Positions 35,539 through 43,333 of a stretch of DNA of 64,000 nucleotides are shown here, in pieces. Within the stretch, counting starts at the first letter, position 1. Each line of letters opens with the position of its first letter. A model generated the notes under the pieces. The model was not told the origin of the DNA, made no database searches, and worked only from the letters and a program-made list of their open reading frames with translations. The translations under genes and the position numbers were made by a program. Source of the stretch: Bacteroides sp. AN502(2024) (lineage in GTDB: Bacteria; Bacteroidota; Bacteroidia; Bacteroidales; Bacteroidaceae); contig NZ_JBGFSP010000003.1 of assembly GCF_041227145.1 (NCBI RefSeq), forward strand, positions 3,410,001 through 3,474,000. Direction: 5' to 3'.

Positions 35539-36927
35539 ATGACAGAACATTTGAAACAAAAATTGAATGACTCCGCCGTACTCCGATGGAGTGTTCTAGC
35601 ATTGGTTGCATTTACCATGCTATGCGGCTATTTCCTCACCGACGTAATGTCTCCTCTAAAACCCATGCTCGAGAAAGAACTGTTATGGGATAGCCTTGAC
35701 TATGGCTTCTTCACAAGTGCTTACGGGTGGTTTAATGTATTCCTGTTGATGCTGATCTTCGGTGGTATCATTCTGGATAAGATGGGAGTTCGTTTCACCG
35801 GAATGGGAGCTTGCTTATTGATGGTGTTTGGTTGTGGATTGAAATACTATGCGGTTTCCACGACTTTCCCGGAAGGCGCCATGCTCTTCGGATTCAAAAC
35901 CCAGGTGACTTTGGCTGCATTGGGATATGCTATTTTTGGTGTAGGTGTGGAGATCGCCGGTATTACAGTTTCCAAGATTATTGTGAAATGGTTCAAGGGC
36001 AAGGAAATGGCATTGGCTATGGGACTTGAAATGGCTACGGCACGTATCGGAACAACTCTGGCGATGGTGCTCACGGTTCCATTGGCAGACTTCTTCGGAT
36101 ATACGGATGAGAGTGGCGTATTCCATACCAATATTCCTGCTCCTATTCTGTTTTGTCTGATTATGTTGTGTGTGGGGACGATTGCTTTTTTCCTTTATAC
36201 TTTCTATGATAAGAAGCTGGATGCTTCTTTGGATGCAGAGGGACTGGAACCGGAAGAACCGTTCCGTATGAAAGATATCGTGTATATCGTCACCAATAAG
36301 GGATTCTGGTTGATTGCCTTGCTATGTGTCTTGTTCTACTCAGCTGTATTCCCCTTTATCAAGTATGCTGCCGACTTGATGGTGCAGAAATATAATGTAG
36401 ATCCGAAGTTGGCGGGAACGATTCCCGGATTGTTGCCGATTGGTGCAATCATTCTGACTCCGTTGTTCGGTTCGTTATATGACCGTATCGGTAAGGGAGC
36501 CACATTGATGATCATCGGATCGGTGATGCTGATTTTTGTGCATACCATGTTTGCTCTGCCTATACTTAATATATGGTGGTTTGCTACCATTATAATGGTT
36601 ATATTGGGATTTGCCTTCTCACTGGTGCCTTCGGCTATGTGGCCTTCGGTTCCGAAGATTATTCCGGAAAAACAGTTGGGCACAGCCTATGCATTGATTT
36701 TCTGGGTGCAGAACTGGGGATTGATGGGAGTTCCTTTGTTGATCGGATGGGTGTTGAATGCTTATTGCAAAGGGCCGGTGGTAGACGGTGCACAGACCTA
36801 TGATTACACATTGCCGATGACTCTTTTTGCTCTCTTTGGGGTACTTGCTCTGATAGTGGCTCTGATGTTGAAGGCAGAGAACAAAAAGAAGGGATATGGT
36901 TTGGAAGAGGCAAATATCCGGAAATAA
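35539..36927 (+). CDS. MFS transporter
   Basis: A 462-residue major facilitator superfamily protein with about twelve membrane helices, for example VLALVAFTMLCGYFLTDVM, LLMLIFGGIILDKMGVRFTG (with the loop 2-3 GxxxDKxGxR motif), IVYIVTNKGFWLIALLCVLFYSAVFPF and TLPMTLFALFGVLALIVALML. FKGKEMALAMGLEMATARIG and TIPGLLPIGAIILTPLFGSLYDRIGKG are typical MFS loops. The family includes sugar and organic-anion carriers; the substrate cannot be read from the sequence. It is a single-gene unit whose stop codon lies at the start of a 25-bp tandem repeat. Confidence 0.9.
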   Translation: MTEHLKQKLNDSAVLRWSVLALVAFTMLCGYFLTDVMSPLKPMLEKELLWDSLDYGFFTSAYGWFNVFLLMLIFGGIILDKMGVRFTGMGACLLMVFGCGLKYYAVSTTFPEGAMLFGFKTQVTLAALGYAIFGVGVEIAGITVSKIIVKWFKGKEMALAMGLEMATARIGTTLAMVLTVPLADFFGYTDESGVFHTNIPAPILFCLIMLCVGTIAFFLYTFYDKKLDASLDAEGLEPEEPFRMKDIVYIVTNKGFWLIALLCVLFYSAVFPFIKYAADLMVQKYNVDPKLAGTIPGLLPIGAIILTPLFGSLYDRIGKGATLMIIGSVMLIFVHTMFALPILNIWWFATIIMVILGFAFSLVPSAMWPSVPKIIPEKQLGTAYALIFWVQNWGLMGVPLLIGWVLNAYCKGPVVDGAQTYDYTLPMTLFALFGVLALIVALMLKAENKKKGYGLEEANIRK

Positions 36928-36990
36928 TATCGGAATTCTGTTTCTAAAGTAATACAGGAACTCCGTTTCTAAAGTAATACAGGATTCAGT
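36926..36990. repeat. 25-bp tandem repeat overlapping the MFS stop
   Basis: Two 25-bp units (36926-36950 and 36951-36975), each ending TTTCTAAAGT, plus a partial third starting AATACAGGATTC. The last two bases of the TAA stop are the first two of unit one. The following 58 bases before the PqqD gene hold nothing recognisable. Confidence 0.7.
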
Positions 36991-37048
36991 ATCAAGGTGT
37001 AAACAACAGAGTATCGGTATTAATACGTTGAAATAAAGAATAAGAAGT

Positions 37049-37399
37049 ATGGCTGCCAAAGAGAAAATCAACCTGTTAGAGGTCATTCCCTGTCGCAGTG
37101 AACATATTACAGCAGAAAGGGAAGGGGAGACGATTGTGCTCTCCTTTCCCCGTTTTAAACATCCGTGGATGCAACGCTTCCTCGTGCCGAAAGGTATGTC
37201 GAAAGAACTTCATGTGCGATTGGAAGAACACGGTACGGCTGTGTGGGAGCTGATAGATGGAAAACGTACTGTTCGTGAGATTATAGAAGAACTCGCAGTC
37301 CACTTTCAACATGAAGAGGGCTACGAGTCGCGTGTATCGGCTTATCTTTCTCAAATGCAGAAAGATGGATTGATAAAACTGATGGTGCCAGTCGTATAA
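37049..37399 (+). CDS. PqqD-like peptide-binding protein
   Basis: A 116-residue protein of the PqqD family, small winged-helix-like domains that bind precursor peptides of ribosomally made natural products or act as parts of other systems. Typical elements are VWELIDGKRTVREIIEELAVHF (about 68-90), then YESRVSAYLSQMQKDGLIKL near the C terminus. No radical-SAM partner or precursor peptide gene is nearby, so a role in peptide modification is not supported here. In Bacteroidales such stand-alone genes are common and uncharacterised. An IS element lies 107 bp downstream. Confidence 0.85.
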   Translation: MAAKEKINLLEVIPCRSEHITAEREGETIVLSFPRFKHPWMQRFLVPKGMSKELHVRLEEHGTAVWELIDGKRTVREIIEELAVHFQHEEGYESRVSAYLSQMQKDGLIKLMVPVV

Positions 37400-37506
37400 A
37401 TGTGAATCTATATTTCACTACAGAGGACGCAGAGGCTTCCTCTTTTTTGTTCACAATAGATTAAAACACAGAGTCTAACGTTTTTAATAATCGTATTTAT
37501 CGCTCT

Positions 37507-39127
37507 CTTTTTAGGAATATTCAGTAAATGTTCCCCCCAAATACCATGGCATATGAAGATGATAGAGTATAATCACTTCATATGCCATTATTATTGTCAT
37601 TTTTCTGTATATTCTCATATACTCTTATCTGACAATACATGAAGTTCCGGAAGAAGTCTTCTGACCTCTTCTGATTCTTTCAGTAAACTCATATCATGCA
37701 GCTTTCCCCGTTCTGTTCCTGATCTTGTCAATCACCAGTATGGCATTTGCTGTATGTATTCCGAAGAAAATCCACAGGATTTCCGTCTTCTTGTTCCTTG
37801 CCTTTATCCTTGCGAGCGAGTAATGTTGCTTTTGAGTGCCGAAGCTTCCTTCAAGCCGTGTGGCCCTTTCTTTTGAGAGTTCGCTTCTAAGCAGCTTCCT
37901 CAAAGGCTCATCTTTGCCCTCCCTTCCCTTGCGCACAAAGGATGTGGATATCCCATATTTAGTACAGAACTTTCTGTTGGCATTATTGGCATATATGGAA
38001 TCGGCAGCCACACATCTTACCCTTACATTCATCAGCTTCTGCTGCATACGGATACAGTCCTTCAAGCGTATCCCCTCATTGAAAGCCTTGAACGAGAGGT
38101 GTTCGATGAACGATATGCCGTCTATCTGTATATTATTGACCTTTGCACCGAACTCGACGGACTTGGTTTCCTTGCCTCTGACGATGGGACGTACATAATG
38201 ACGGTCGATGCTGATGATGCGGTCACTGACTTTTCGCCCTTCAAACATTTCCTTTTCCTGTACAAGCACCTTTCTGATGATGGAAAGACGCTTATGGTAA
38301 TCCTGTGTATATCGGAGTAAAGCACCGTACTCGCTATGGAGCCCATCCCTTTGACTGAGGAGCTTTTCAAGAAGCTTGATCATACGGCGCTTAAGCATTC
38401 TTGTCCTTGAAGCTCTCCTCTTTCTTTTCTTGCAGTAGGACAGATAGGATTCCGCCACATTCCTGTATTTGTTGCGCGGACGCCTTATGCCCAGATCCCT
38501 GCAATGCCGGCATATATGCCTGTAGAGCCATTCGATGCTTTCCCAAAGGAGTTTCATGTCCGTAGGAAAACGCATGTGGCTCTCATAGCATGTGGCATCG
38601 GTCATGCAGACGTGAAGGTTATCAAGATAAGGTTTCCAGTGTGAAGCCAGGATCTCCTGGAAGGAATCAATGTCAAGGCGGGATGCTATCTCATTACGGA
38701 TGGCACTGACTATCTTGAAGTTGGTTATGGGAAGGGACGGGGGGATCATGATTCCACAGAACATCTGGTAGTGTATGTTCCCGTTCAGATGTTCCACCAG
38801 TTTCCTGTCGGAGAATCCGGTGTATGCCTTCAGGACCATAAGGGCGATCTTTGCGGAAGGACTGAATATGTTCCTGCGGCCCAAACGTTGTTCAGACAGG
38901 CCTGCGGCTTTTGCCATACGATCAAATGGAAAGACCGAATGAAGCCTGCCAAGCTCACTCTCATGAAAACTCTTGCGGTATTTTTCCAGAATATCAAATT
39001 CTGTAAAGCCCAAAGTTGGGTGGATTTCTGAAATTTTTTGTATCTTAGCCATATCTTAGTTGGGGAATTTCCCCCGTTTGGGCCGTCAAACCTTGTTTTC
39101 GGGGGAATACCTAAAGATACTAAAAAG
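37507..39127 (-). mobile_element. Insertion sequence, IS1182-like
   Basis: A single transposase gene is flanked by imperfect inverted ends. On the left, CTTTTTAG (37507) is followed by TTCCCCCCAAA; on the right, read inward, CTTTTTAG (39127) is followed by ATTCCCCCGAAA. No target-site duplication could be identified, so the limits are approximate. An inverted repeat ATGGCATATGAAG / CTTCATATGCCAT (37546-37588) lies inside the left end. The element sits between the PqqD gene and a minus-strand gene and breaks no visible reading frame. Confidence 0.65.
37694..39052 (-). CDS. Transposase, DDE type (IS1182-like)
   Basis: A 452-residue transposase that cuts and joins the ends of its own element. 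The N terminus includes LGRRNIFSPSAKIALMVLKAYTGFSDRKLVEHLNG, as in the InsH N-terminal domain. Candidate catalytic residues are Asp in VCMTDATCYESH (about 153), Asp in CVAADSIYANNANRKF and Glu in TRLEGSFGTQKQHYSLARIKAR, a typical DDE arrangement. No frameshift is visible and the length is full, so it may be active. The middle part (about 205-270) is very basic. Confidence 0.88.
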   Translation of the reverse strand: MAKIQKISEIHPTLGFTEFDILEKYRKSFHESELGRLHSVFPFDRMAKAAGLSEQRLGRRNIFSPSAKIALMVLKAYTGFSDRKLVEHLNGNIHYQMFCGIMIPPSLPITNFKIVSAIRNEIASRLDIDSFQEILASHWKPYLDNLHVCMTDATCYESHMRFPTDMKLLWESIEWLYRHICRHCRDLGIRRPRNKYRNVAESYLSYCKKRKRRASRTRMLKRRMIKLLEKLLSQRDGLHSEYGALLRYTQDYHKRLSIIRKVLVQEKEMFEGRKVSDRIISIDRHYVRPIVRGKETKSVEFGAKVNNIQIDGISFIEHLSFKAFNEGIRLKDCIRMQQKLMNVRVRCVAADSIYANNANRKFCTKYGISTSFVRKGREGKDEPLRKLLRSELSKERATRLEGSFGTQKQHYSLARIKARNKKTEILWIFFGIHTANAILVIDKIRNRTGKAA

Positions 39128-39166
39128 CCAACTAATTCGCAATAATTTGTGTATGAATTAGTTGGC
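39127..39166. terminator. Hairpin at the right edge of the IS
   Basis: GCCAACTAATTC (39127-39138) pairs perfectly with GAATTAGTTGGC (39155-39166), with AAAAA before and TCATTTTA after, so it could stop transcription in either direction. It may belong to the gene ending at 39270 or shield the IS. Confidence 0.6.
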
Positions 39167-39269
39167 TCATTTTATAATATTTAATGAATGTCCCTTTTTA
39201 ATTGCGGAAAGAGAGAGAGAAGAACTCTGTGTTCTCCGTGTCCTCTGTGGTGGACTCATCAATTCACAT

Positions 39270-39554
39270 TTATTTGATAAATACAGCCCAAAGTATGACA
39301 GCAATTGTTATCAGGACACCCATGATTATAAGTGTTCCCCACACAAAATAATTGCTGTCTTTCTCTTTCTTTTTCCCCGAGTCGTGGATAATGCGTTCCA
39401 TTTCTTCAGGAGTAGTATTGGGTAGTGGATAAGGTTCGTTGGTGCGGTTGAGATGCTTCAGCTTCTCGTTGGTACGTTCACGGCGCAGGCGGGAAGCTTC
39501 CCGACCTTCACTCAGCCGGCGTATCATGTCGAGCATATATCCTTCACCACCCAT
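39270..39554 (-). CDS. Small tail-anchored membrane protein
   Basis: A 94-residue protein with a basic, helical N-terminal part (MIRRLSEGREASRLRRERTNEK), then a KKKEKDSN stretch, and one C-terminal membrane helix (YFVWGTLIIMGVLITIAVILWAVFI). ATG 39554 or 39536 (MLDMIRRL) may be used. It starts 40 bp after the DUF4831 gene and is probably in the same transcript. Function unknown. Confidence 0.7.
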   Translation of the reverse strand: MGGEGYMLDMIRRLSEGREASRLRRERTNEKLKHLNRTNEPYPLPNTTPEEMERIIHDSGKKKEKDSNYFVWGTLIIMGVLITIAVILWAVFIK

Positions 39555-39594
39555 ATTCCTTGTTTTTCAGAAGTTAGTTCGGTTCCTTGTTTTT

Positions 39595-40662
39595 CTATTT
39601 TTCTTCTTCTCTGTCCACCTTGAGCAATCCTCCCGTATTCGGATCAAAATAAACTTTGATGGTAGAATTCTTGTTGAACAAGACCGGAGCCAGGTATTCT
39701 ATCACACCGAATTGAGTAACAGGAAGCTCACCTTCGTAAAGTCTCTTTTTACCGTCTGTCAATGTAACCATCGCTTGTCCGGGTACGTTATAGGCGATTC
39801 CATCCAAATCTTTCTTTTTCTTACCCTCTTCCTGTGGTATATTGACGGATTTCAGGTCTTTTAGACTGATATAAAACGGAGTTCCTGCCAAATCATTGTT
39901 GGCAACTACACCCAACTTCTTTGAGAAGCGGAAAGCTACTTCATTGTTGAATTCCTTGTCGGGAGTAAGGCGGACAGTGAATGTTCTCTCTTCTTTGTTG
40001 CGAGTACCCGAGAACATTTGCGTCATGGCTTCTTCTTGTGCGTTCAGATTATCGAGCATAATCTTAAGTTGTGCTCCGTCTGAAGGCATATTGTCAGCTT
40101 GTCCGCGCAATAAGGCATTCTTACTTTCGCGGATGTTATAGATTTCTTTAGCCACCAGCTCGGCCATCTTGGCGGTGGAGCCAGCCATCAGAATCTCTTC
40201 AGTCAGGAATTCACGAGGATTTGCTTTCTTTGTGAGGAGTGCGGGAGCCGGAGCCGATTTTTTGTCTGCACTGCTTCTGCTGTAAGGAACATTGATTGTT
40301 TTCACAATGCCATCCTCTGTCAGTTCCATGAGCGGTGCTACTGTCTTATCCTTCAATTTCACGAAATACGTAGTTTCGCTGTTGGGCACACCTACGGATT
40401 TTACTTTTACACTAGCCAGTTCCCAGTATTCTTCGGGGGTGGTGGAGACATTGGTCAGCCGCAGGTAACGATCGGCATATTTACTGAACTCCCCCGGAGT
40501 ATAGTTGACTTTGTTGGCTTTTATTTCAAGTTCTATTTGGGTTTTGGGAAGACTGTAAACCACTCCATAGTCTTTTCCCCGGGTAACCCCCGTCAGTACT
40601 TCGGTTTGTGCATAGGCGGATGTTACCATTAGTAATCCTGTTGCTATAATCAACTTTTTCAT
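39595..40662 (-). CDS. DUF4831 family exported protein
   Basis: A 355-residue protein with signal peptide (KLIIATGLLMVTSAYAQ). The mature part matches the DUF4831 family of Bacteroidetes: TRGKDYGVVYSLPKTQIELEIKANK near the N terminus, AEEIL-like segment EFLTEEILMAGSTAKMAELVAKEIYNIRESKNALLRGQADNMPSDG in the middle and GVIEYLAPVLFNKNSTIKVYFDPNTGGLLKVD at the C terminus. The role of the family is unknown. Its own -7 box is at 40692-40699, 30 bases before the start. Confidence 0.85.
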   Translation of the reverse strand: MKKLIIATGLLMVTSAYAQTEVLTGVTRGKDYGVVYSLPKTQIELEIKANKVNYTPGEFSKYADRYLRLTNVSTTPEEYWELASVKVKSVGVPNSETTYFVKLKDKTVAPLMELTEDGIVKTINVPYSRSSADKKSAPAPALLTKKANPREFLTEEILMAGSTAKMAELVAKEIYNIRESKNALLRGQADNMPSDGAQLKIMLDNLNAQEEAMTQMFSGTRNKEERTFTVRLTPDKEFNNEVAFRFSKKLGVVANNDLAGTPFYISLKDLKSVNIPQEEGKKKKDLDGIAYNVPGQAMVTLTDGKKRLYEGELPVTQFGVIEYLAPVLFNKNSTIKVYFDPNTGGLLKVDREEEK

Positions 40663-40691
40663 ATTCGGTTCTTTTTAACTGGTTTTGAAAA

Positions 40692-40699
40692 CAAAGTTA
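40692..40699 (-). promoter_or_regulatory. -7 promoter box for the DUF4831 gene
   Basis: Minus-strand TAACTTTG fits TAnnTTTG. Confidence 0.55.
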
Positions 40700-40734
40700 A
40701 TGAAGTTATTGAGAAAACTGTAAGTTCTTAACTT

Positions 40735-42246
40735 TTATTCGCTTACAAGTCGCCATGCTGTCGGCAGACAGGTGATAATATCGCTTGCGATCATTCCGAC
40801 CATTCCTTGTTTCTTCTGGGCGATATCGCCTGCCAATCCGTGAATATAAGTGCCTATTTTAGCGGCTTCTTCGGCTGGGTACCCTTGGGCAAGCAGTGCC
40901 AGGATTACTCCGGTCAACGCATCACCGCTACCTCCGGTTGCCATTCCGGGATTTCCGGTTGGGTTGAAGAAACATTTACCTTCGGGGGTGATGATGGCGG
41001 AATAGGCTCCTTTTAAAATAATGTGTACATGAGCGGCACGGGCCAATTCGCAAGCCTTCATCAGACGTCCGTAAGAGTCCTGGCATTTGCCGGTCAGTCG
41101 TTCCAGTTCTTTCGGATGCGGGGTCAGTATGGAACCTTTCGGCAGATGTGTAAGTGTGTGGTGGTGGTTGGCGAGGATATTCAGTGCGTCGGCATCCAAC
41201 ACAACAGGAGTTTGGCAGTGTTCCAGTTGTTCCAGTAAGGCAGCTTCCGTTTCCTCGTTTCTCCCCAGTCCCGGACCGATGCCGACCGCCTGATAATCGT
41301 CCGTGTCGGTAGGTACGGCGAAATAGTTTTCGCTGGCGTCCGTCTCCACCATTGCTTCAGGTACGGAGGTTTGCAGGATGTTGTTGTTGCATATCGGAGC
41401 GTGCACGGTGAGCAATCCTACACCGGAGCGGAGACAGGCACGGGCGGCGAGGACAGAAGCGCCTGCCATTCCTTTCGAACCGGCAATCAGTAGTGCATGA
41501 CCGAAATTTCCTTTATGGGCGAATTGTTTGCGTGGTTTGATGAGCGAACGGATTTCTTCAATCTCCAACATTTCGTAGTTCGTTTCCGTCTCTTCGATTC
41601 CCTCTTCGCTCAACTGGATATCCAGCAGTTCCCACTCTCCTACGAACTCGGTGTTTTCTGCAAAGAGGAAAGCCAGCTTCGGCAGTTGCAGGCTGAAAGT
41701 AACGTCCGCACGGATAATATTGTTTTTGACGTTGAACGTATTCTCTTCTCCCATGAGTCCGGAAGGAATGTCGATGGCCACTACCATGGCGGGAGAGGAA
41801 TTGATGTATTTCACTACCGCAGCGAATCCGCCGCTCAGCGGTTTGTTCAGTCCGGAACCGAATAGTCCGTCAATAACCAGATGGTCGGCTGTCAGGGTGG
41901 GTGGTACGAACTGCGTACTGATTTCGTGGAATGTCACTTCTTCCATCATCTCCACCAGTTCCTTATTGGTCTGGCAGTCGGGTGAAAGCTCCCCTTTGGT
42001 GTTGAAGAGGTATACCTCGATCTTATACCCTTTTTCAGCCATCATGCGGGCTACGGCAAGGGCGTCTCCGCCATTATTTCCCGGTCCGGCAAAGACAGTG
42101 ACGGGTGTTTCCGTATTCCATCTGTCTGTGATGGCTTTGGTTAATGCGGTTGCTGCACGTTCCATCAGATCGATGGATGCAATCGGTTCGTTCTCAATGG
42201 TATAAGCGTCCAATTTCTTGATACTGCTATTAGGAAATATTTTCAT
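40735..42246 (-). CDS. nnr: Bifunctional NAD(P)HX epimerase and ADP-dependent dehydratase
   Basis: A 503-residue fused repair enzyme. The N-terminal epimerase domain (YjeF_N, about 1-215) shows VFAGPGNNGGDALAVARMMAEKGY and VIDGLFGSGLNKPLSG. The C-terminal dehydratase (carbohydrate-kinase-like, about 225-495) shows AHKGNFGHALLIAGSKGMAGASVLAARACLRSGVGLLTVH, LTPHPKELERLTG and NPTGNPGMATGGSGDALTGVILALLAQG. Together they restore NADH and NADPH damaged by hydration. ATG 42246 (MKIFPNSSIKKLDAYTI) is preferred; the 42285 start would overlap the promoter box at 42275-42282. Confidence 0.94.
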   Translation of the reverse strand: MKIFPNSSIKKLDAYTIENEPIASIDLMERAATALTKAITDRWNTETPVTVFAGPGNNGGDALAVARMMAEKGYKIEVYLFNTKGELSPDCQTNKELVEMMEEVTFHEISTQFVPPTLTADHLVIDGLFGSGLNKPLSGGFAAVVKYINSSPAMVVAIDIPSGLMGEENTFNVKNNIIRADVTFSLQLPKLAFLFAENTEFVGEWELLDIQLSEEGIEETETNYEMLEIEEIRSLIKPRKQFAHKGNFGHALLIAGSKGMAGASVLAARACLRSGVGLLTVHAPICNNNILQTSVPEAMVETDASENYFAVPTDTDDYQAVGIGPGLGRNEETEAALLEQLEHCQTPVVLDADALNILANHHHTLTHLPKGSILTPHPKELERLTGKCQDSYGRLMKACELARAAHVHIILKGAYSAIITPEGKCFFNPTGNPGMATGGSGDALTGVILALLAQGYPAEEAAKIGTYIHGLAGDIAQKKQGMVGMIASDIITCLPTAWRLVSE

Positions 42247-42274
42247 TGCGATGTTCTTTTTAGTTTTCGGATTA

Positions 42275-42282
42275 CAAATGTA
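42275..42282 (-). promoter_or_regulatory. -7 promoter box for nnr
   Basis: Minus-strand TACATTTG fits TAnnTTTG, 28 bases before ATG 42246; it rules out the longer start. Confidence 0.6.
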
Positions 42283-42348
42283 CATGATTCTTCTGACTTT
42301 TCCCGTTTGTTGTGGGGAATAGTGGCAATTTTCTTTGTTGTTTCCTGC

Positions 42349-42499
42349 CTTGTAACTACAGTTTCCTCGCCTTGGAACTACAGTTTCTTCACCTTGAAAC
42401 TACAGTTTCCTCACCTTGAAACTACAGTTTCATCACCTTGGAACTACAGTTTTCCACCTTGAACGACTTGTTCCCCGCCTTGAACCGAGTGTTTTGAGG
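42349..42499. repeat. 22-bp tandem array, GAAACTACAGTTTC class
   Basis: Seven consecutive units of 22, 22, 22, 22, 21, 21 and 21 bp, each starting CTTG. The first five contain an inverted repeat of the form GAAACT-AC-AGTTTC; the last two are degenerate. The array is in the 570-base gap between divergent genes, upstream of the nnr promoter. The rest of that gap (42500-42700) shows no gene. Confidence 0.85.
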
Positions 42500-42708
42500 C
42501 ATAAAACATTTTGTATTAATTAGGCTTCCCTGAATAAAAGTTTAAATGGAAGGAGCCGTGGATAGTTGATACTTTTTTTTTCGATTCAGTTGGAAAAAGA
42601 ATCCATTTGAAAAGTTTTTGGAGGAGTATGGTTGAAGGCAATCATCCCCCAAATGGTTCGTTTCCTTACAAGAGTGAAACAAACTTTGATTATGATTGCT
42701 CTTGATTA

Positions 42709-42739
42709 TTTGCATTTTACGGGAAAAATGTTATCTTTG
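42709..42739 (+). promoter_or_regulatory. Complete -33/-7 promoter
   Basis: TTTG at 42709-42712 and TATCTTTG at 42732-42739 are separated by 19 bases, the canonical Bacteroides arrangement. It drives the winged-helix gene at 42817. Confidence 0.75.
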
Positions 42740-42816
42740 TAGGTGTGTGAATAACATGATGTTCATAATGATTCAATCATGAATTACAGATTGTTTAATT
42801 TTCTAAAGTTTGCATG

Positions 42817-43038
42817 ATGGAAAAGACTAGAATTGGCTTGAATGCCGGGAAAGTATGGCGTATTTTAAATGAGAAAGGTGAACTTTCCATGTTTGATTTG
42901 TGCCGCGATTTAGGTTTGACGTTTGAAGACGTAGCTCTCGCTGTTGGTTGGCTGGTTAGAGAAAACAAGCTCTTATTGAGAAAAAAAGAAGGAATGCTTT
43001 TTGCCAGTATCGAAGATGTCGAATTTACTTTTGGCTAA
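42817..43038 (+). CDS. Winged helix-turn-helix protein (DUF2582-like)
   Basis: A 73-residue protein that is almost entirely one winged-helix domain: KVWRILNEKGELSMFDLCRDLGLTFEDVALAVGWLVRENKLLLRKKEGMLFASI. It matches the small DUF2582-type winged-helix family common in Bacteroidales, which resembles Fe-S or DNA-binding modules but is uncharacterised. ATG 42814 is an equal alternative. It has a canonical promoter and stands alone, with a 245-base gene-free gap downstream. Confidence 0.85.
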   Translation: MEKTRIGLNAGKVWRILNEKGELSMFDLCRDLGLTFEDVALAVGWLVRENKLLLRKKEGMLFASIEDVEFTFG

Positions 43039-43271
43039 AGAGAGCAGTAACCTACATTTAAGATGAATTTCCACTTTATTGTTTCCACTGCTGAAAAGTT
43101 ACGAAGTGGATCAGTAGGGCTTTTATGCTCATTTTTATGACTCCTCCTCTATTCCTGTTTTCATAAGAACTTCCTTTTTTGGGGGAAGCATTGAATCTGT
43201 TTTTCGTACCTTTCTTCTAAAGAAAAAACGGATTCTTTATCTTGTCGGTGTAATATCTCGCTGATTTTATC

Positions 43272-43279
43272 TACTTTTG
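43272..43279 (+). promoter_or_regulatory. -7 promoter box for the POT transporter
   Basis: TACTTTTG fits TAnnTTTG, 54 bases before the ATG; it lies just upstream of the duplicated leader. Confidence 0.5.
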
Positions 43280-43283
43280 CATC

Positions 43284-43331
43284 CCATAAACTATTAAACA
43301 CATAAATCCATAAACTATTAAACACATAAAT
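43284..43331 (+). repeat. Perfect 24-bp tandem duplication in a 5' leader
   Basis: Two identical 24-bp copies (43284-43307 and 43308-43331), containing ATAAACTATTAAACACATAA, directly abut the CC before ATG 43334. They lie between the likely transcription start and the start codon, so they double the leader. Confidence 0.85.
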
Positions 43332-43333
43332 CC

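Noticed and set aside
37049..37399. Ribosomally made peptide cluster around the PqqD-like gene
   Set aside because: No radical-SAM enzyme, precursor peptide or exporter is next to it.
42349..42499. CRISPR array or coding repeat
   Set aside because: No spacers between units, and the 21-22 bp period is not a multiple of three.
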